Of a stretch of 14,558 bases of DNA, positions 1 through 7,913 are shown piece by piece; position 1 is the first letter of the stretch, and each line of letters begins with the position of its first letter. Source of the stretch: JAFGPJ01 sp964439135 (GTDB lineage Bacteria; Planctomycetota; Phycisphaerae; Sedimentisphaerales; Anaerobacaceae); NCBI GenBank assembly GCA_964439135.1, contig CAYTNN010000113.1, forward strand, positions 1 to 14,558, given 5' to 3'. Both the position numbers and the translations under genes were made by a program. Under the pieces are notes generated by a model, which saw only the letters and a program-made list of their open reading frames with translations, was not told the origin of the DNA and searched no databases.

Positions 1-326
1 GGCCGGTTGGTTCGGGTGAGGTGTGGGGCTATCGTACCGATCCGGCGTTTTCGCCAGAGGTCCGCGCCGGTGTGACACCGAAGGTCTGGGCGGATCGGCC
101 GATCGGTCAATGGAACACTTTTCATATCATCATGAAGGCCGACCGCCTGACGGTGGCACTCAACGGCTGGTTAATCCTCGATAACGCCCGGCTGCCCGAC
201 GTCCCGGCCGAGGGGCCGATTGCGCTGCAGCATCATGGCGACCGGAAGGACGGAGAATGGGGAACGTCGCTCCTCCAGTTCCGCCGCATTTTCATCAAGC
301 AGTTGAATCCGCCGCTAAGCCAGTGA
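1..326 (+). CDS. DUF1080 / 3-keto-disaccharide hydrolase-like protein, C-terminal part (5' truncated)
   Basis: Partial gene: the frame (first full codon at base 3) is open to the left edge of the window and ends with TGA at 324-326. About 107 residues are visible. They read like the end of the DUF1080 domain (Pfam 3-keto-disaccharide hydrolase family, a concanavalin-type beta sandwich). There is a GEVWGYRTD segment, a QWNTFHIIMKADRLTVALNG segment typical of the family's WN...G..i...lNG region, and the terminal pattern IALQHHGD...LLQFRRIFIKQL, where the family usually has G.I.LQ.HG...FRNI.IKEL. Members are normally exported and act on oligosaccharides or 3-keto-glycosides. The GTG at 21 is an internal Val codon, not the start, because the family pattern continues upstream of it. 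The next gene starts 26 bases downstream, so the two are probably co-transcribed. The family call is firm; the substrate is unknown. Confidence 0.85.
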   Translation, partial: PVGSGEVWGYRTDPAFSPEVRAGVTPKVWADRPIGQWNTFHIIMKADRLTVALNGWLILDNARLPDVPAEGPIALQHHGDRKDGEWGTSLLQFRRIFIKQLNPPLSQ

Positions 327-352
327 AAGGCAATGTTCGAAAGGTAAGCAAA

Positions 353-3300
353 ATGAGACCATTATTACAGCAATCGTTCGTCATCATCGTATGTATCGCC
401 GCGTTTGTAGCCCCGGGAATGTCCCAGAACGGCGCTGCGGTCCGATTGAACGATGGAGTCAAGGCCGTCTGGGATATTGAGAAAGCGTATCGCCATTCAA
501 CGCCCACGCGCGAGCGGATATGCATCAACGGCCTGTGGCGCTGGCAGCCGGCCGGCGAGGAAACGAACGCCATACCCGACGAGAAGTGGGGCTATTTCAA
601 GGTCCCGGGGAGCTGGCCGGGTATCACCGATTATATGCAGAAAGACTGCCAGAGCGTCCATGCCCATCCGAGCTGGAAAGACCGGAGCCTGCGCAGCGTC
701 ACGTCGGCCTGGTACCAGCGTAAAATCACCATTCCCAGCGAATGGGCGGGCCGGCGTATCACTATTGACGCCGAGTACGTCAACTCCCACGTAACTGTCT
801 ACCTGGATGGGCGGGACATGGGAGCCATCGTATTTCCCGGTGGAGAACTCGACATCACAGCCGCGTGCCGACCGGGCGCGACACATGTCCTCAGCATGTT
901 TGTCGTTGCTATGCCGCTTAAGGGCGTCATGCTCTCATACATCGACACCGCTTCGGCCAAAGAGGTGACCGGCTCGGTGGCACGCCGCGGCCTGTGCGGC
1001 GACGTTTACCTCGTCAGCACGCCAGCGGCAGCGCGAATCGCTGACGTGAAGGTGGACACTTCGGTGCGCAAGTGGCAGATCACATTCGAAGCCGCGCTGG
1101 ACGGCCTGGCCGCCGATACACAATACGCTCTTAGTGCCAGGATCTCAGATAACGGCCGGAGCGTAGCGGAGTTCACGAGCAAGCCCTTCAAGGCCGGCGA
1201 CCTCAAGGATGGCCGCATCGCATTCACAGAGAACTTCAAGCCCGACAGACTCTGGGACATCCATACGCCCCAAAACACTTACCACCTCAATCTCTCGCTG
1301 CTGGAAGCAGGCGGCAAGGTTCTCGATGCCAGTGACCCCGTACGTTTCGGCTTCCGCGAGCTCTGGATCGACGGCCGGGACTTCTTCCTGAACGGCACGC
1401 GCATCTTTCTATCCTGCGTGCCGCTGGACAATGCCCAGCTTGGCGCCGCAATGGCCGGTTACGAGTCTGCCCGCGAGAGCATGGAGCGGCTCAAGAGTTT
1501 CGGAATCAACTTCGTCTATACCCACAACTACGGCTGCCAGCCGGGTTCCCATCTGAGCTTTGCCGAGATACTCAGAGCCGCCGACGACGTGGGGATGCTC
1601 GTTGCCTTCTCCCAGCCGCACTTTTCCCATTACGACTGGGAGATGCCCGACGCCGACAAGGCAAACGGCTACGCACGGCACGCAGAGTTTTATGTGCGGG
1701 CAGCGCAAAATCATCCATCGGTCATATTCTACTCCATGAGCCATAACGCGACCGGATACAGCGAAGACATGAATCCGGACATGATAGATGGAATCCAGAA
1801 TCCTCGCGACACGTGGTCTTTGAGGAATGCCGGGCGCGCTTTGCGTGCCGAAGCAATCGTAACGAAACTGGACCCGGGCCGTATCGTTTATCATCACGCC
1901 GGGGGAAATATAGGATCGATGCACACGAGCAACTTCTATGCGAACTTCGCCCCGATCCAGGAGATGTCCGACTGGTTCGAGCACTGGGCGACGGTGGGCG
2001 TCAAACCGCTTTTCACGTGCGAGTACAGCGTGCCCTTTCCCTGGGACTGGACGATGTACCGCGGGTGGTACAAGGACAAAAGGGAGTTCGGCAGCGCGGT
2101 CGTGCCGTGGGAGTTCTGCCTGGCGGAATGGAATTCTCAGTTCTTCGGAGACCGTGCCTTCCGCATCAGCGAGATGGAGAAAAGAAACTTACGCTGGGAG
2201 GCCGAGCGGTTCCGGTCCGGCACGCTCTGGCACCGATGGGATTATCCCCACGCTGTAGGTTCGAACATCTTCGCCGAACGCCAGGACGTATACGCGATGT
2301 ACTTCACCGACAACTGGCGTGCTTTTCGCGGCTGGGGGGTCTCGGCAATCTCCCCGTGGTCTCACGGGCATTACTGGACTCTCCGCGACAGCGTCGACAA
2401 GAGCCGCAAGGATTTGCAGGTTGACTGGGAAAACCTTCAGAGGCCCGGATTCAGCCCGGACTACATCGGACAGCAATACGAGCGGATAGACCTGGCTTTC
2501 GAGCAATCGGACTGGATTGCCACAGTCGCAGCACAGGCACTGATTCGCCATAACCGTCCGCTGCTGGCGTATATCGGCGGCAAGCCGGCGGCCTTTACGA
2601 GCAAGGACCATAATTTCCTGCCGGGCGAGACTCTCGAAAAACAGCTCATCGTTATAAATAACTGCCGGCAAACCGTTACCTGCGATTGCGAATGGTCGTT
2701 CGAACTGCCAGGGACAATCGCCGGCAAAAAGCAAGTCACCGTACAGACAGGCCGGCAGCAACGGATTCCGCTGCGCTTCGAATTGCCCGCTGAAACGGCC
2801 CCCGGCAAGTATCAGCTCAGAGCAACCTTCAATTTCAGCACCGGCGAGACTCAGACCGATTCGTTCTCGATAGATATCATGCCGCAGCCGCAAGCTGTCC
2901 GGGTGGACAGTAAGATTGCGCTATTCGATCCGAACGGACAGACCGGAAAGCTGCTGGACGGGATGGGAATCCGGTACAAGCCCGTGGATGCGAAAACCGA
3001 CCTGGCGGCGTACGAGACCCTCATAGTCGGCAAATCCGCTTTGACTGCCGAGAATCCGGCGCCGGATATAACGCGCGTGCGCGATGGCCTTAAGGTGCTT
3101 ATGTTCGAGCAGACCACGGACGTGCTGGAGAAACGGTTCGGATTCCGCGTGGCCCAGTACGGCTTGCGGCAGGTCTTCAGGCGTGCAGCCGATCATCCGC
3201 TCCTGGCCGGAATCGAAACCGAGAACCTGTGCAACTGGCGCGGCGAGGCGACAATCCTGCCCTCGCGTCTGAAGTACGAGATGCGGCCCCGCTATGGCCC

Positions 3301-4258
3301 GACCGTCCAGTGGTGCGGCATCCCCGTAACGCGGCTCTGGCGTTGCGGCAATCGCGGCAACATCGCCTCCGTGCTCATCGAAAAGCCCTCGCGGGGCGAT
3401 TTTCTGCCGATCCTCGACGGCGGCTTCAGCCTTCAGTACAGTCCGCTGATGGAGTGCCGCGAAGGCAATGGAATGATGCTCTTCTGCCAGATAGATATCA
3501 CCGGGCGTACTCAAGACGACCCGGCGGCTCAGACGCTGGCCGGGAATATCCTCACGTACGTATCGGCCTGGAAACCGGCTCCGAGGCGGCAGGTCATCTA
3601 CGTCGGCGATCCCGCCGGCAGACAGCACCTCGAATCCGCAGGTATAGCCCTGACTTCCTATGACGCCGGAAGCCTGTCCGCCAACCACGTTTTGATTGTC
3701 GGACCGGGCGGCGGACAAATGCTCGCAAGGGACGCCGCTGCCATAGCCGACTGGCTGACGGCCGGCGGCAACCTGCTGGCGGTCGGACTCGACGAGCAGC
3801 AGGCAAACGCATTTTTGCCGCTGAAAGTCCGCATGAAGGAGGCCGAACACATCTCGGCTTATTTTGAGCCTTTCGGCTTCAACTCCCTGTTTGCGGGAGT
3901 CGGGCCGGCCGATGTGCACAGCCGGGAGCCGCGAAATCTGCCGCTCGTCTCGTCAGGTGTATCAATCATCAGCGACGGCATTCTGGCCGAGGCGGAAAAC
4001 TTTAATATCGTCTTCTGCCAGCTCGCACCGTGGCAGTTCGACAGTAAGCAGCCGCAAAATGTCAAGAGAACATTCCGCCGGACCAGTTATCTTCTGGCGC
4101 GCCTGCTGGCCAACATGGGAGCAGCCGGCTCGACCCCTGTTCCGGAGCGGTTCGGCAGCCCCGTGGACACGTCTAAAGACGAGAAACGGTGGTTGGAAGG
4201 CCTCTATCTGGATGTGCCGGAAGAGTGGGACGACCCTTATCGATTCTTCCGCTGGTAA
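353..4258 (+). CDS. Exported glycoside hydrolase family 2-type protein with atypical acid/base site (1301 aa)
   Basis: The start is placed at ATG 353: an AAAGGTAAG-type ribosome site lies just upstream and the protein then opens with a signal peptide (MRPLLQQSF, then a hydrophobic stretch to about residue 25). The same frame is open from ATG 257, but that start would overlap the preceding gene and bury the signal peptide. Domains: a GH2 sugar-binding beta domain (about 45-220, with WRWQPAG, VPGSWPG and AWYQRKITIP), an immunoglobulin-like sandwich (about 225-335), and a TIM barrel (about 335-650, opening FGFRELWIDGRDFFLNGTRI). After these come a beta region and two C-terminal Rossmann/GATase-like segments (from about 850 and 1079, the second with VLIVGPGGG). 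The presumed nucleophile is Glu557 in PLFTCEYS. At the usual GNE acid/base site the sequence is HPSVIFYSMSHN, so Asn465 stands where Glu is expected. It is clearly a GH2-clan protein, but its activity and substrate are uncertain. It likely acts in the periplasm or outside the cell, with the DUF1080 protein. Confidence 0.88.
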   Translation: MRPLLQQSFVIIVCIAAFVAPGMSQNGAAVRLNDGVKAVWDIEKAYRHSTPTRERICINGLWRWQPAGEETNAIPDEKWGYFKVPGSWPGITDYMQKDCQSVHAHPSWKDRSLRSVTSAWYQRKITIPSEWAGRRITIDAEYVNSHVTVYLDGRDMGAIVFPGGELDITAACRPGATHVLSMFVVAMPLKGVMLSYIDTASAKEVTGSVARRGLCGDVYLVSTPAAARIADVKVDTSVRKWQITFEAALDGLAADTQYALSARISDNGRSVAEFTSKPFKAGDLKDGRIAFTENFKPDRLWDIHTPQNTYHLNLSLLEAGGKVLDASDPVRFGFRELWIDGRDFFLNGTRIFLSCVPLDNAQLGAAMAGYESARESMERLKSFGINFVYTHNYGCQPGSHLSFAEILRAADDVGMLVAFSQPHFSHYDWEMPDADKANGYARHAEFYVRAAQNHPSVIFYSMSHNATGYSEDMNPDMIDGIQNPRDTWSLRNAGRALRAEAIVTKLDPGRIVYHHAGGNIGSMHTSNFYANFAPIQEMSDWFEHWATVGVKPLFTCEYSVPFPWDWTMYRGWYKDKREFGSAVVPWEFCLAEWNSQFFGDRAFRISEMEKRNLRWEAERFRSGTLWHRWDYPHAVGSNIFAERQDVYAMYFTDNWRAFRGWGVSAISPWSHGHYWTLRDSVDKSRKDLQVDWENLQRPGFSPDYIGQQYERIDLAFEQSDWIATVAAQALIRHNRPLLAYIGGKPAAFTSKDHNFLPGETLEKQLIVINNCRQTVTCDCEWSFELPGTIAGKKQVTVQTGRQQRIPLRFELPAETAPGKYQLRATFNFSTGETQTDSFSIDIMPQPQAVRVDSKIALFDPNGQTGKLLDGMGIRYKPVDAKTDLAAYETLIVGKSALTAENPAPDITRVRDGLKVLMFEQTTDVLEKRFGFRVAQYGLRQVFRRAADHPLLAGIETENLCNWRGEATILPSRLKYEMRPRYGPTVQWCGIPVTRLWRCGNRGNIASVLIEKPSRGDFLPILDGGFSLQYSPLMECREGNGMMLFCQIDITGRTQDDPAAQTLAGNILTYVSAWKPAPRRQVIYVGDPAGRQHLESAGIALTSYDAGSLSANHVLIVGPGGGQMLARDAAAIADWLTAGGNLLAVGLDEQQANAFLPLKVRMKEAEHISAYFEPFGFNSLFAGVGPADVHSREPRNLPLVSSGVSIISDGILAEAENFNIVFCQLAPWQFDSKQPQNVKRTFRRTSYLLARLLANMGAAGSTPVPERFGSPVDTSKDEKRWLEGLYLDVPEEWDDPYRFFRW

Positions 4259-4271
4259 GCATCATAAAAGC

Positions 4272-4299
4272 TTGATATTTCAAAAATAATCGCTATGCT
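4272..4299 (+). promoter_or_regulatory. Possible sigma70-type promoter for the amino-sugar cluster
   Basis: TTGATA at 4272-4277 and TATGCT at 4294-4299 are separated by 16 bases. They lie in the AT-rich 90-base gap after the GH2 gene, about 50 bases before the ATG at 4349. The gap has no convincing terminator hairpin, so read-through from the GH2 gene is also possible. The boxes match the consensus only partly and AT-rich gaps often contain such matches. Confidence 0.3.
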
Positions 4300-4348
4300 T
4301 GTATATATAAGTAATAAGGTGAATTTCTTACTTTAAGGAGTAACTGTC

Positions 4349-5746
4349 ATGGCAAATCAATTCACTCGCAGAGATTTCATCAGGACGGGTACTATGGCCG
4401 GCCTGGGAATGGCAGTGGGTAGTGTGGTGCTTTCAGGTTGTAAAAGTGCCCAGACTCGTTCCGATGCCGCGAGTATGATCGGGTATAATCCCGGCGCTAA
4501 GGATCTGATTAAAGTCGGTTATGTCGGCATCGGCAATCAGGGTTCGGGGCACGTCAACAATCTATTGAAAATTGAAGGCTGTCAGATCACGGCAGTCTGT
4601 GATATTCGTCCAGAAAGGGTCAAATGGGCCCAGAGTCAGATTGTCAAGGCCGGTTTTCCCGAACCGAAGGGATACACGGAAGGCGATCTGGATTTCGAGC
4701 GAATGTGCGCCGAAGAAGACCTGGACCTGGTTTACAACGCCGCCCCGTGGCGATGGCATACGCCGATTTGTTTAAGTGCGATGAAAAACGGAAAACACGC
4801 CGCCTCCGAAGTAAATGTCGCTCTTTCCGTGGAAGACTGCTGGAAACTGGTCGAGGTCTCGGAAAAAACCCGCAAGCACTGCGTAATGCAGGAGAACTGC
4901 TGCTACGACTTCACCGAGATGGTGGTTATGAATATGATCGCCCAGGGCCTGTTCGGCGAGATAATGCACGGCGAATGCGGCTACCTGCACGATTTGAGGG
5001 GCCTGAAAATCCATCCGACTTTTTACCAGGGGATGTGGCGGGCGCACCAGTCGCTCAAACGCAACGGCAACCTCTATCCGACCCACGGAATCGGGCCGAT
5101 GGCCTGGTGTATGGACATTAACAGGGGCGATGCGTTCGATACCCTTGTTTCCATGACTACAAAATCGATCGGCCTTAATGAGTTCGCAGATAAGAAATAC
5201 GCCGAGGCCAAAACCCAAGAGGACAAGAAATTCTACAGCGAATGGCAGAACCGCAAATATGCTCTCGGCGATGTCAATATCACGCTGATAAAAACAAAAC
5301 TGGGCAAGACGATCATCTGTAAGCACGACACAAACCTGCCGAGGCCCTACAGTCGCGATTTCATGGTGCAGGGATCGAAAGGGCTTGTCCGCAAGTACCC
5401 CGCCGAGCATATTTACATCGAGGGTCTCAGCCAGGGCCACAGTTGGGAAGCGTCGGGCGCTTACCGTGACAAATATGAACACCCTGTCTGGAAGGCCATG
5501 AATGAGAAGGCCAAAGGCGCCGGCCACGGCGGAATGGACTTTATCGAAGACTATCGCCTGATTACAGCCCTGCGAAAAGGGATATCGCCGGACATCGACG
5601 TCTATGATTCCGTGGCATGGAGCGCCATAATCCCGCTTAGTGAAAAGTCCATCGCCGAGGGAAACATGCCCGTTAAATTCCCCGACTTTACTCGAGGCAA
5701 GTGGAAAGAGTCGCGGCAGTTGGGTGTGTCGAACTGGCTCGTATGA
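4349..5746 (+). CDS. Gfo/Idh/MocA-family Tat lipoprotein, GH109-like glycosidase
   Basis: 465 residues, with ribosome site AAGGAG ahead of ATG 4349. The N-terminus has a twin-arginine signal (TRRDF, Arg7-Arg8) followed by a lipobox ending in Cys31 (VVLSGC), so the protein should be exported folded and lipid-anchored. A Rossmann NAD(P) site follows (VGYVGIGNQGSGH, about 57-69). The catalytic EKP motif of true dehydrogenases is absent: residues 154-156 read EVN, close to the EVP found in GH109. Other GH109-type features are ENCCYD (182-187), GYLHDLR, and YPTHGIGP with His246, the position of the family's proposed catalytic His. GH109 enzymes use bound NAD to hydrolyse alpha-N-acetylgalactosaminides by a redox-elimination route. 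The family is certain. GH109-type hydrolysis is a good inference, reinforced by the N-acetylhexosamine kinase two genes downstream. The exact sugar is not shown. The EVN variant could mark a different specificity. Confidence 0.85.
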   Translation: MANQFTRRDFIRTGTMAGLGMAVGSVVLSGCKSAQTRSDAASMIGYNPGAKDLIKVGYVGIGNQGSGHVNNLLKIEGCQITAVCDIRPERVKWAQSQIVKAGFPEPKGYTEGDLDFERMCAEEDLDLVYNAAPWRWHTPICLSAMKNGKHAASEVNVALSVEDCWKLVEVSEKTRKHCVMQENCCYDFTEMVVMNMIAQGLFGEIMHGECGYLHDLRGLKIHPTFYQGMWRAHQSLKRNGNLYPTHGIGPMAWCMDINRGDAFDTLVSMTTKSIGLNEFADKKYAEAKTQEDKKFYSEWQNRKYALGDVNITLIKTKLGKTIICKHDTNLPRPYSRDFMVQGSKGLVRKYPAEHIYIEGLSQGHSWEASGAYRDKYEHPVWKAMNEKAKGAGHGGMDFIEDYRLITALRKGISPDIDVYDSVAWSAIIPLSEKSIAEGNMPVKFPDFTRGKWKESRQLGVSNWLV

Positions 5747-5773
5747 CAACATGCCCTGAATAAAGGAAACTTA

Positions 5774-6682
5774 ATGAAACCGACACTATTAATTCTGGCT
5801 GCGGGTATGGGAAACCGCTACGGCGGGCTTAAACAGATCGATCCAATCGGGCCTAACGGCGAGATTATCATCGACTATTCAATCCATGATGCGATTCGCG
5901 CCGGATTCGGCAAGCTGGTATTCATCATCCGACATTACTTCGAAGACGACTTCAAGAAGAAAATCGGCAACAAGTTTGACGGGCTGGTCGAAACAGCTTA
6001 CGCCTACCAGGAGCTGGATGCCGCCCTCGAAGGATTCGCCCTGCCGCCCGATCGCAAGAAGCCCTGGGGCACGGGCCACGCGACCCTGCTGGGCAGAGAT
6101 TTCATTGACGAGCCGTTCGCCGTAATTAACGCCGACGATTACTACGGTATCAATTCGTTTAAGATGATGGCTGATTTTCTTTGCGGCCCTGAAGTTTCAC
6201 CAACGAATTACGCCATGGTGGGCTTTCGGCTCCGCAATACGCTAAGCGAATACGGTTCCGTCGCTCGTGGCGTATGCTACTGCGATGAAAATGATTGTTT
6301 AAGCGATATCTTCGAACGTACGGGCGTGAAAAAACACGGAAACGGCGCCCGCTATTTCGATAAAGACGGCACAGAGCACCTGCTGACCGGCGACGAGGTC
6401 GTATCCATGAACCTTTGGGGTTTTCACCAATCGGTCTTCGGGCATATCTCGGCAAAGTTTAAGGATTTTCTGAAAGAACATGGAAACGACCCTAAAGCCG
6501 AGCTGTTTATTCCTACCGTGATCGATAATCTTGTCGAAAGCAGTAAGGTCAAAGTCAGAGTTCTTCCCACGCACGACACATGGTTCGGCGTAACTTACAG
6601 GCCGGACAGGGAGATAGCCGAGAGAAGCATTCGCAAGCTGATCGCAGAAGGACTATATCCGGAAAAGCTCTGGGGGAAATAA
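5774..6682 (+). CDS. Sugar-1-phosphate nucleotidyltransferase (likely UDP-N-acetylhexosamine forming)
   Basis: 302 residues. The start at 5774 is supported by an AAAGGAAA ribosome site and lies 27 bases after the previous stop. The N-terminal nucleotide-binding loop is LAAGMGNRYGGLKQ (8-21) with the conserved Gly, Arg15 and Lys20. PWGTGHATLLG binds the base and phosphate region. NADDYYG (119-125) supplies the Asp residues that bind the metal. This is the GalU-like NTP-transferase fold. Proteins of this kind sit next to NahK-type kinases in several anaerobes. In bifidobacteria the equivalent partner makes UDP-GlcNAc or UDP-GalNAc from the sugar-1-phosphate. Its stop (TAA 6680-6682) shares a base with the kinase start, so the two products are translationally coupled and probably act in sequence in the cytoplasm. 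The class is sure; UTP and N-acetylhexosamine-1-phosphate as substrates are inferred from the neighbour. Confidence 0.9.
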   Translation: MKPTLLILAAGMGNRYGGLKQIDPIGPNGEIIIDYSIHDAIRAGFGKLVFIIRHYFEDDFKKKIGNKFDGLVETAYAYQELDAALEGFALPPDRKKPWGTGHATLLGRDFIDEPFAVINADDYYGINSFKMMADFLCGPEVSPTNYAMVGFRLRNTLSEYGSVARGVCYCDENDCLSDIFERTGVKKHGNGARYFDKDGTEHLLTGDEVVSMNLWGFHQSVFGHISAKFKDFLKEHGNDPKAELFIPTVIDNLVESSKVKVRVLPTHDTWFGVTYRPDREIAERSIRKLIAEGLYPEKLWGK

Positions 6683-7794
6683 TGGAGCATGACGCAGGGT
6701 CCGTAGCTGCAAATTTTAATCTTGCCGGGCGACTGATATGGATCGAATCTTTCGGAAGCGGGCATATTAACGACACCTACTGCCTGACCTGTGGGCAAGA
6801 CGACCGCCAGATACACTACATCCTGCAGCGGATTAATCATCAGGTATTCAAAAATCCGCCGGCGATGATGGAAAATATCCGGCGGGTAACGAACCATATT
6901 CGCCGGAAACTGCAGGAGCAACAAAACAAACTTGTCTCGCGCCAACTTGTCGTCATCAATACGAAAGACGGCGCCGATTTTTTCATGGACGACCGCGGCA
7001 ATTATTGGCGCGTTTATAATCGGATCGAAAACGCAATTACATACGACACCATCGAATCGCCTGAACTGGCCTACGAGGCGGCCCGGATGTTCGGCCGGTT
7101 CGCAGCGTTCCTCACGGATTTGCCCGGCCCGCCGTTACACGAAACGATTCCGGATTTTCACGCTACTCCTAAACGCTTGACAACCTTCCGGGAAGTCCTA
7201 CGGCAGGACCCGCGCAACCGCGCCAAAGACGTCACGGCCGAGATCGATTTCGTGCTGGAGAATGCCGGGATATGTGACGTACTGCTAAATCACGCCGGCA
7301 AGGGCGAAATTCCGGTTCGCATAACGCACAACGACACGAAAATCAATAATGTGCTGCTGGATGAAAAAACGCATAAAGGCGTGTGTGTAATCGATCTGGA
7401 CACGGTAATGCCGGGGCTTTCATTGTACGATTTCGGCGACATGGTGCGTACGGCGACGAATCCGGCCGAAGAGGACCAGCGCGACCTGTCGAAAGTTACC
7501 ATGCGGATGCCCATATTTGAAATGCTGCTTAAAGGTTTTGCCGAAGAAACACACACGTTTCTAACGCCGACCGAGAAGAAAAACCTGGTTTTCGCCGGCA
7601 AGCTCATTACGTTCGAACAGATGATTCGTTTCCTCGCCGACCATCTGGCCGGCGATATTTATTATAAGATACACCGCGAAGGCCACAACCTGGATCGCTG
7701 CAGAACGCAGATGAAGATGGTCCGGTCCATAATCGCACAGGAAGAGGCGATGAACGCCTTGGCTGATTCTGTTTTTGAAGAGCTGTCCCGATGA
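6682..7794 (+). CDS. nahK: N-acetylhexosamine 1-kinase (NahK-like, phosphotransferase/APH fold)
   Basis: 370 residues from ATG 6682, close to the 359 of bifidobacterial NahK. ATG 6682 overlaps the preceding TAA (TAATG) and has a GGGGGAAA ribosome site. An earlier in-frame ATG at 6580 lies inside the upstream gene and is not needed. Sequence marks shared with NahK: IESFGSGHINDTY near the N-terminus, HYILQRINHQVF, YWRVYNRIENAITY, the Brenner-type catalytic motif RITHNDTKINNVLLD (His216-Asn-Asp218), the metal motif VIDLDTVMPG (Asp238, Asp240), the DFGDMVR segment, and IRFLADHLAGDIYYKI near the C-terminus. The enzyme phosphorylates GlcNAc or GalNAc (and often other hexoses) at C1 using ATP. It feeds the adjacent nucleotidyltransferase. 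The lacto-N-biose phosphorylase found beside nahK in bifidobacteria is not in this window. The free sugar would instead come from the exported glycosidase and the downstream symporter (inference). Confidence 0.9.
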   Translation: MEHDAGSVAANFNLAGRLIWIESFGSGHINDTYCLTCGQDDRQIHYILQRINHQVFKNPPAMMENIRRVTNHIRRKLQEQQNKLVSRQLVVINTKDGADFFMDDRGNYWRVYNRIENAITYDTIESPELAYEAARMFGRFAAFLTDLPGPPLHETIPDFHATPKRLTTFREVLRQDPRNRAKDVTAEIDFVLENAGICDVLLNHAGKGEIPVRITHNDTKINNVLLDEKTHKGVCVIDLDTVMPGLSLYDFGDMVRTATNPAEEDQRDLSKVTMRMPIFEMLLKGFAEETHTFLTPTEKKNLVFAGKLITFEQMIRFLADHLAGDIYYKIHREGHNLDRCRTQMKMVRSIIAQEEAMNALADSVFEELSR

Positions 7795-7805
7795 GTTGAA
7801 AAATA

Positions 7806-7834
7806 TTGTAGAACACCGCCGGATGGACTATAAT
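7806..7834 (+). promoter_or_regulatory. Possible promoter for the symporter gene
   Basis: A perfect TATAAT (7829-7834) is preceded at 17 bases by TTGTAG (7806-7811), a weak -35 match. It lies in the 119-base gap between nahK and the symporter, leaving a leader of roughly 70 bases. The gap has no clear terminator, so the symporter may be transcribed both from upstream and from its own promoter. Confidence 0.4.
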
Positions 7835-7913
7835 CCTCACCGTCCGTTCCGAAATTCGTGAAAGGTGTCGCGAATAGTGAATAACATACGTCGCTTGGAA
7901 AGCAGGAGAACCT

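Noticed and set aside
257..352. Upstream in-frame ATG (257) as start of the GH2 gene
   Set aside because: It would overlap the end of the DUF1080 gene by 70 bases, has no good ribosome site and would place 32 residues in front of an obvious signal peptide starting at ATG 353.
2921..3919. Long antisense open frame (332 codons, minus strand)
   Set aside because: It is antisense to the GH2 gene in GC-rich sequence, shows no recognisable domain and has no ribosome site that I can see; a shadow of codon bias.
4328..4343. Small inverted repeat TTACT/AGTAA around the ribosome site of the GH109-like gene
   Set aside because: Only five mostly A-T pairs with a 6-base loop; expected by chance in an AT-rich leader.
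4772..5752. Long antisense open frame (326 codons, minus strand)
   Set aside because: It lies opposite the well-supported Gfo/Idh/MocA gene. The protein resembles no family and its codons mirror the sense gene.
6580..6681. Earlier in-frame ATG for the NahK gene
   Set aside because: It lies inside the nucleotidyltransferase gene. ATG 6682 has a ribosome site, a TAATG overlap and gives the length expected for NahK.
7796..7801. TTGAAA as -35 box for the symporter promoter
   Set aside because: The spacing to TATAAT at 7829 is 27 bases; TTGTAG at 7806 has the correct 17-base spacing.
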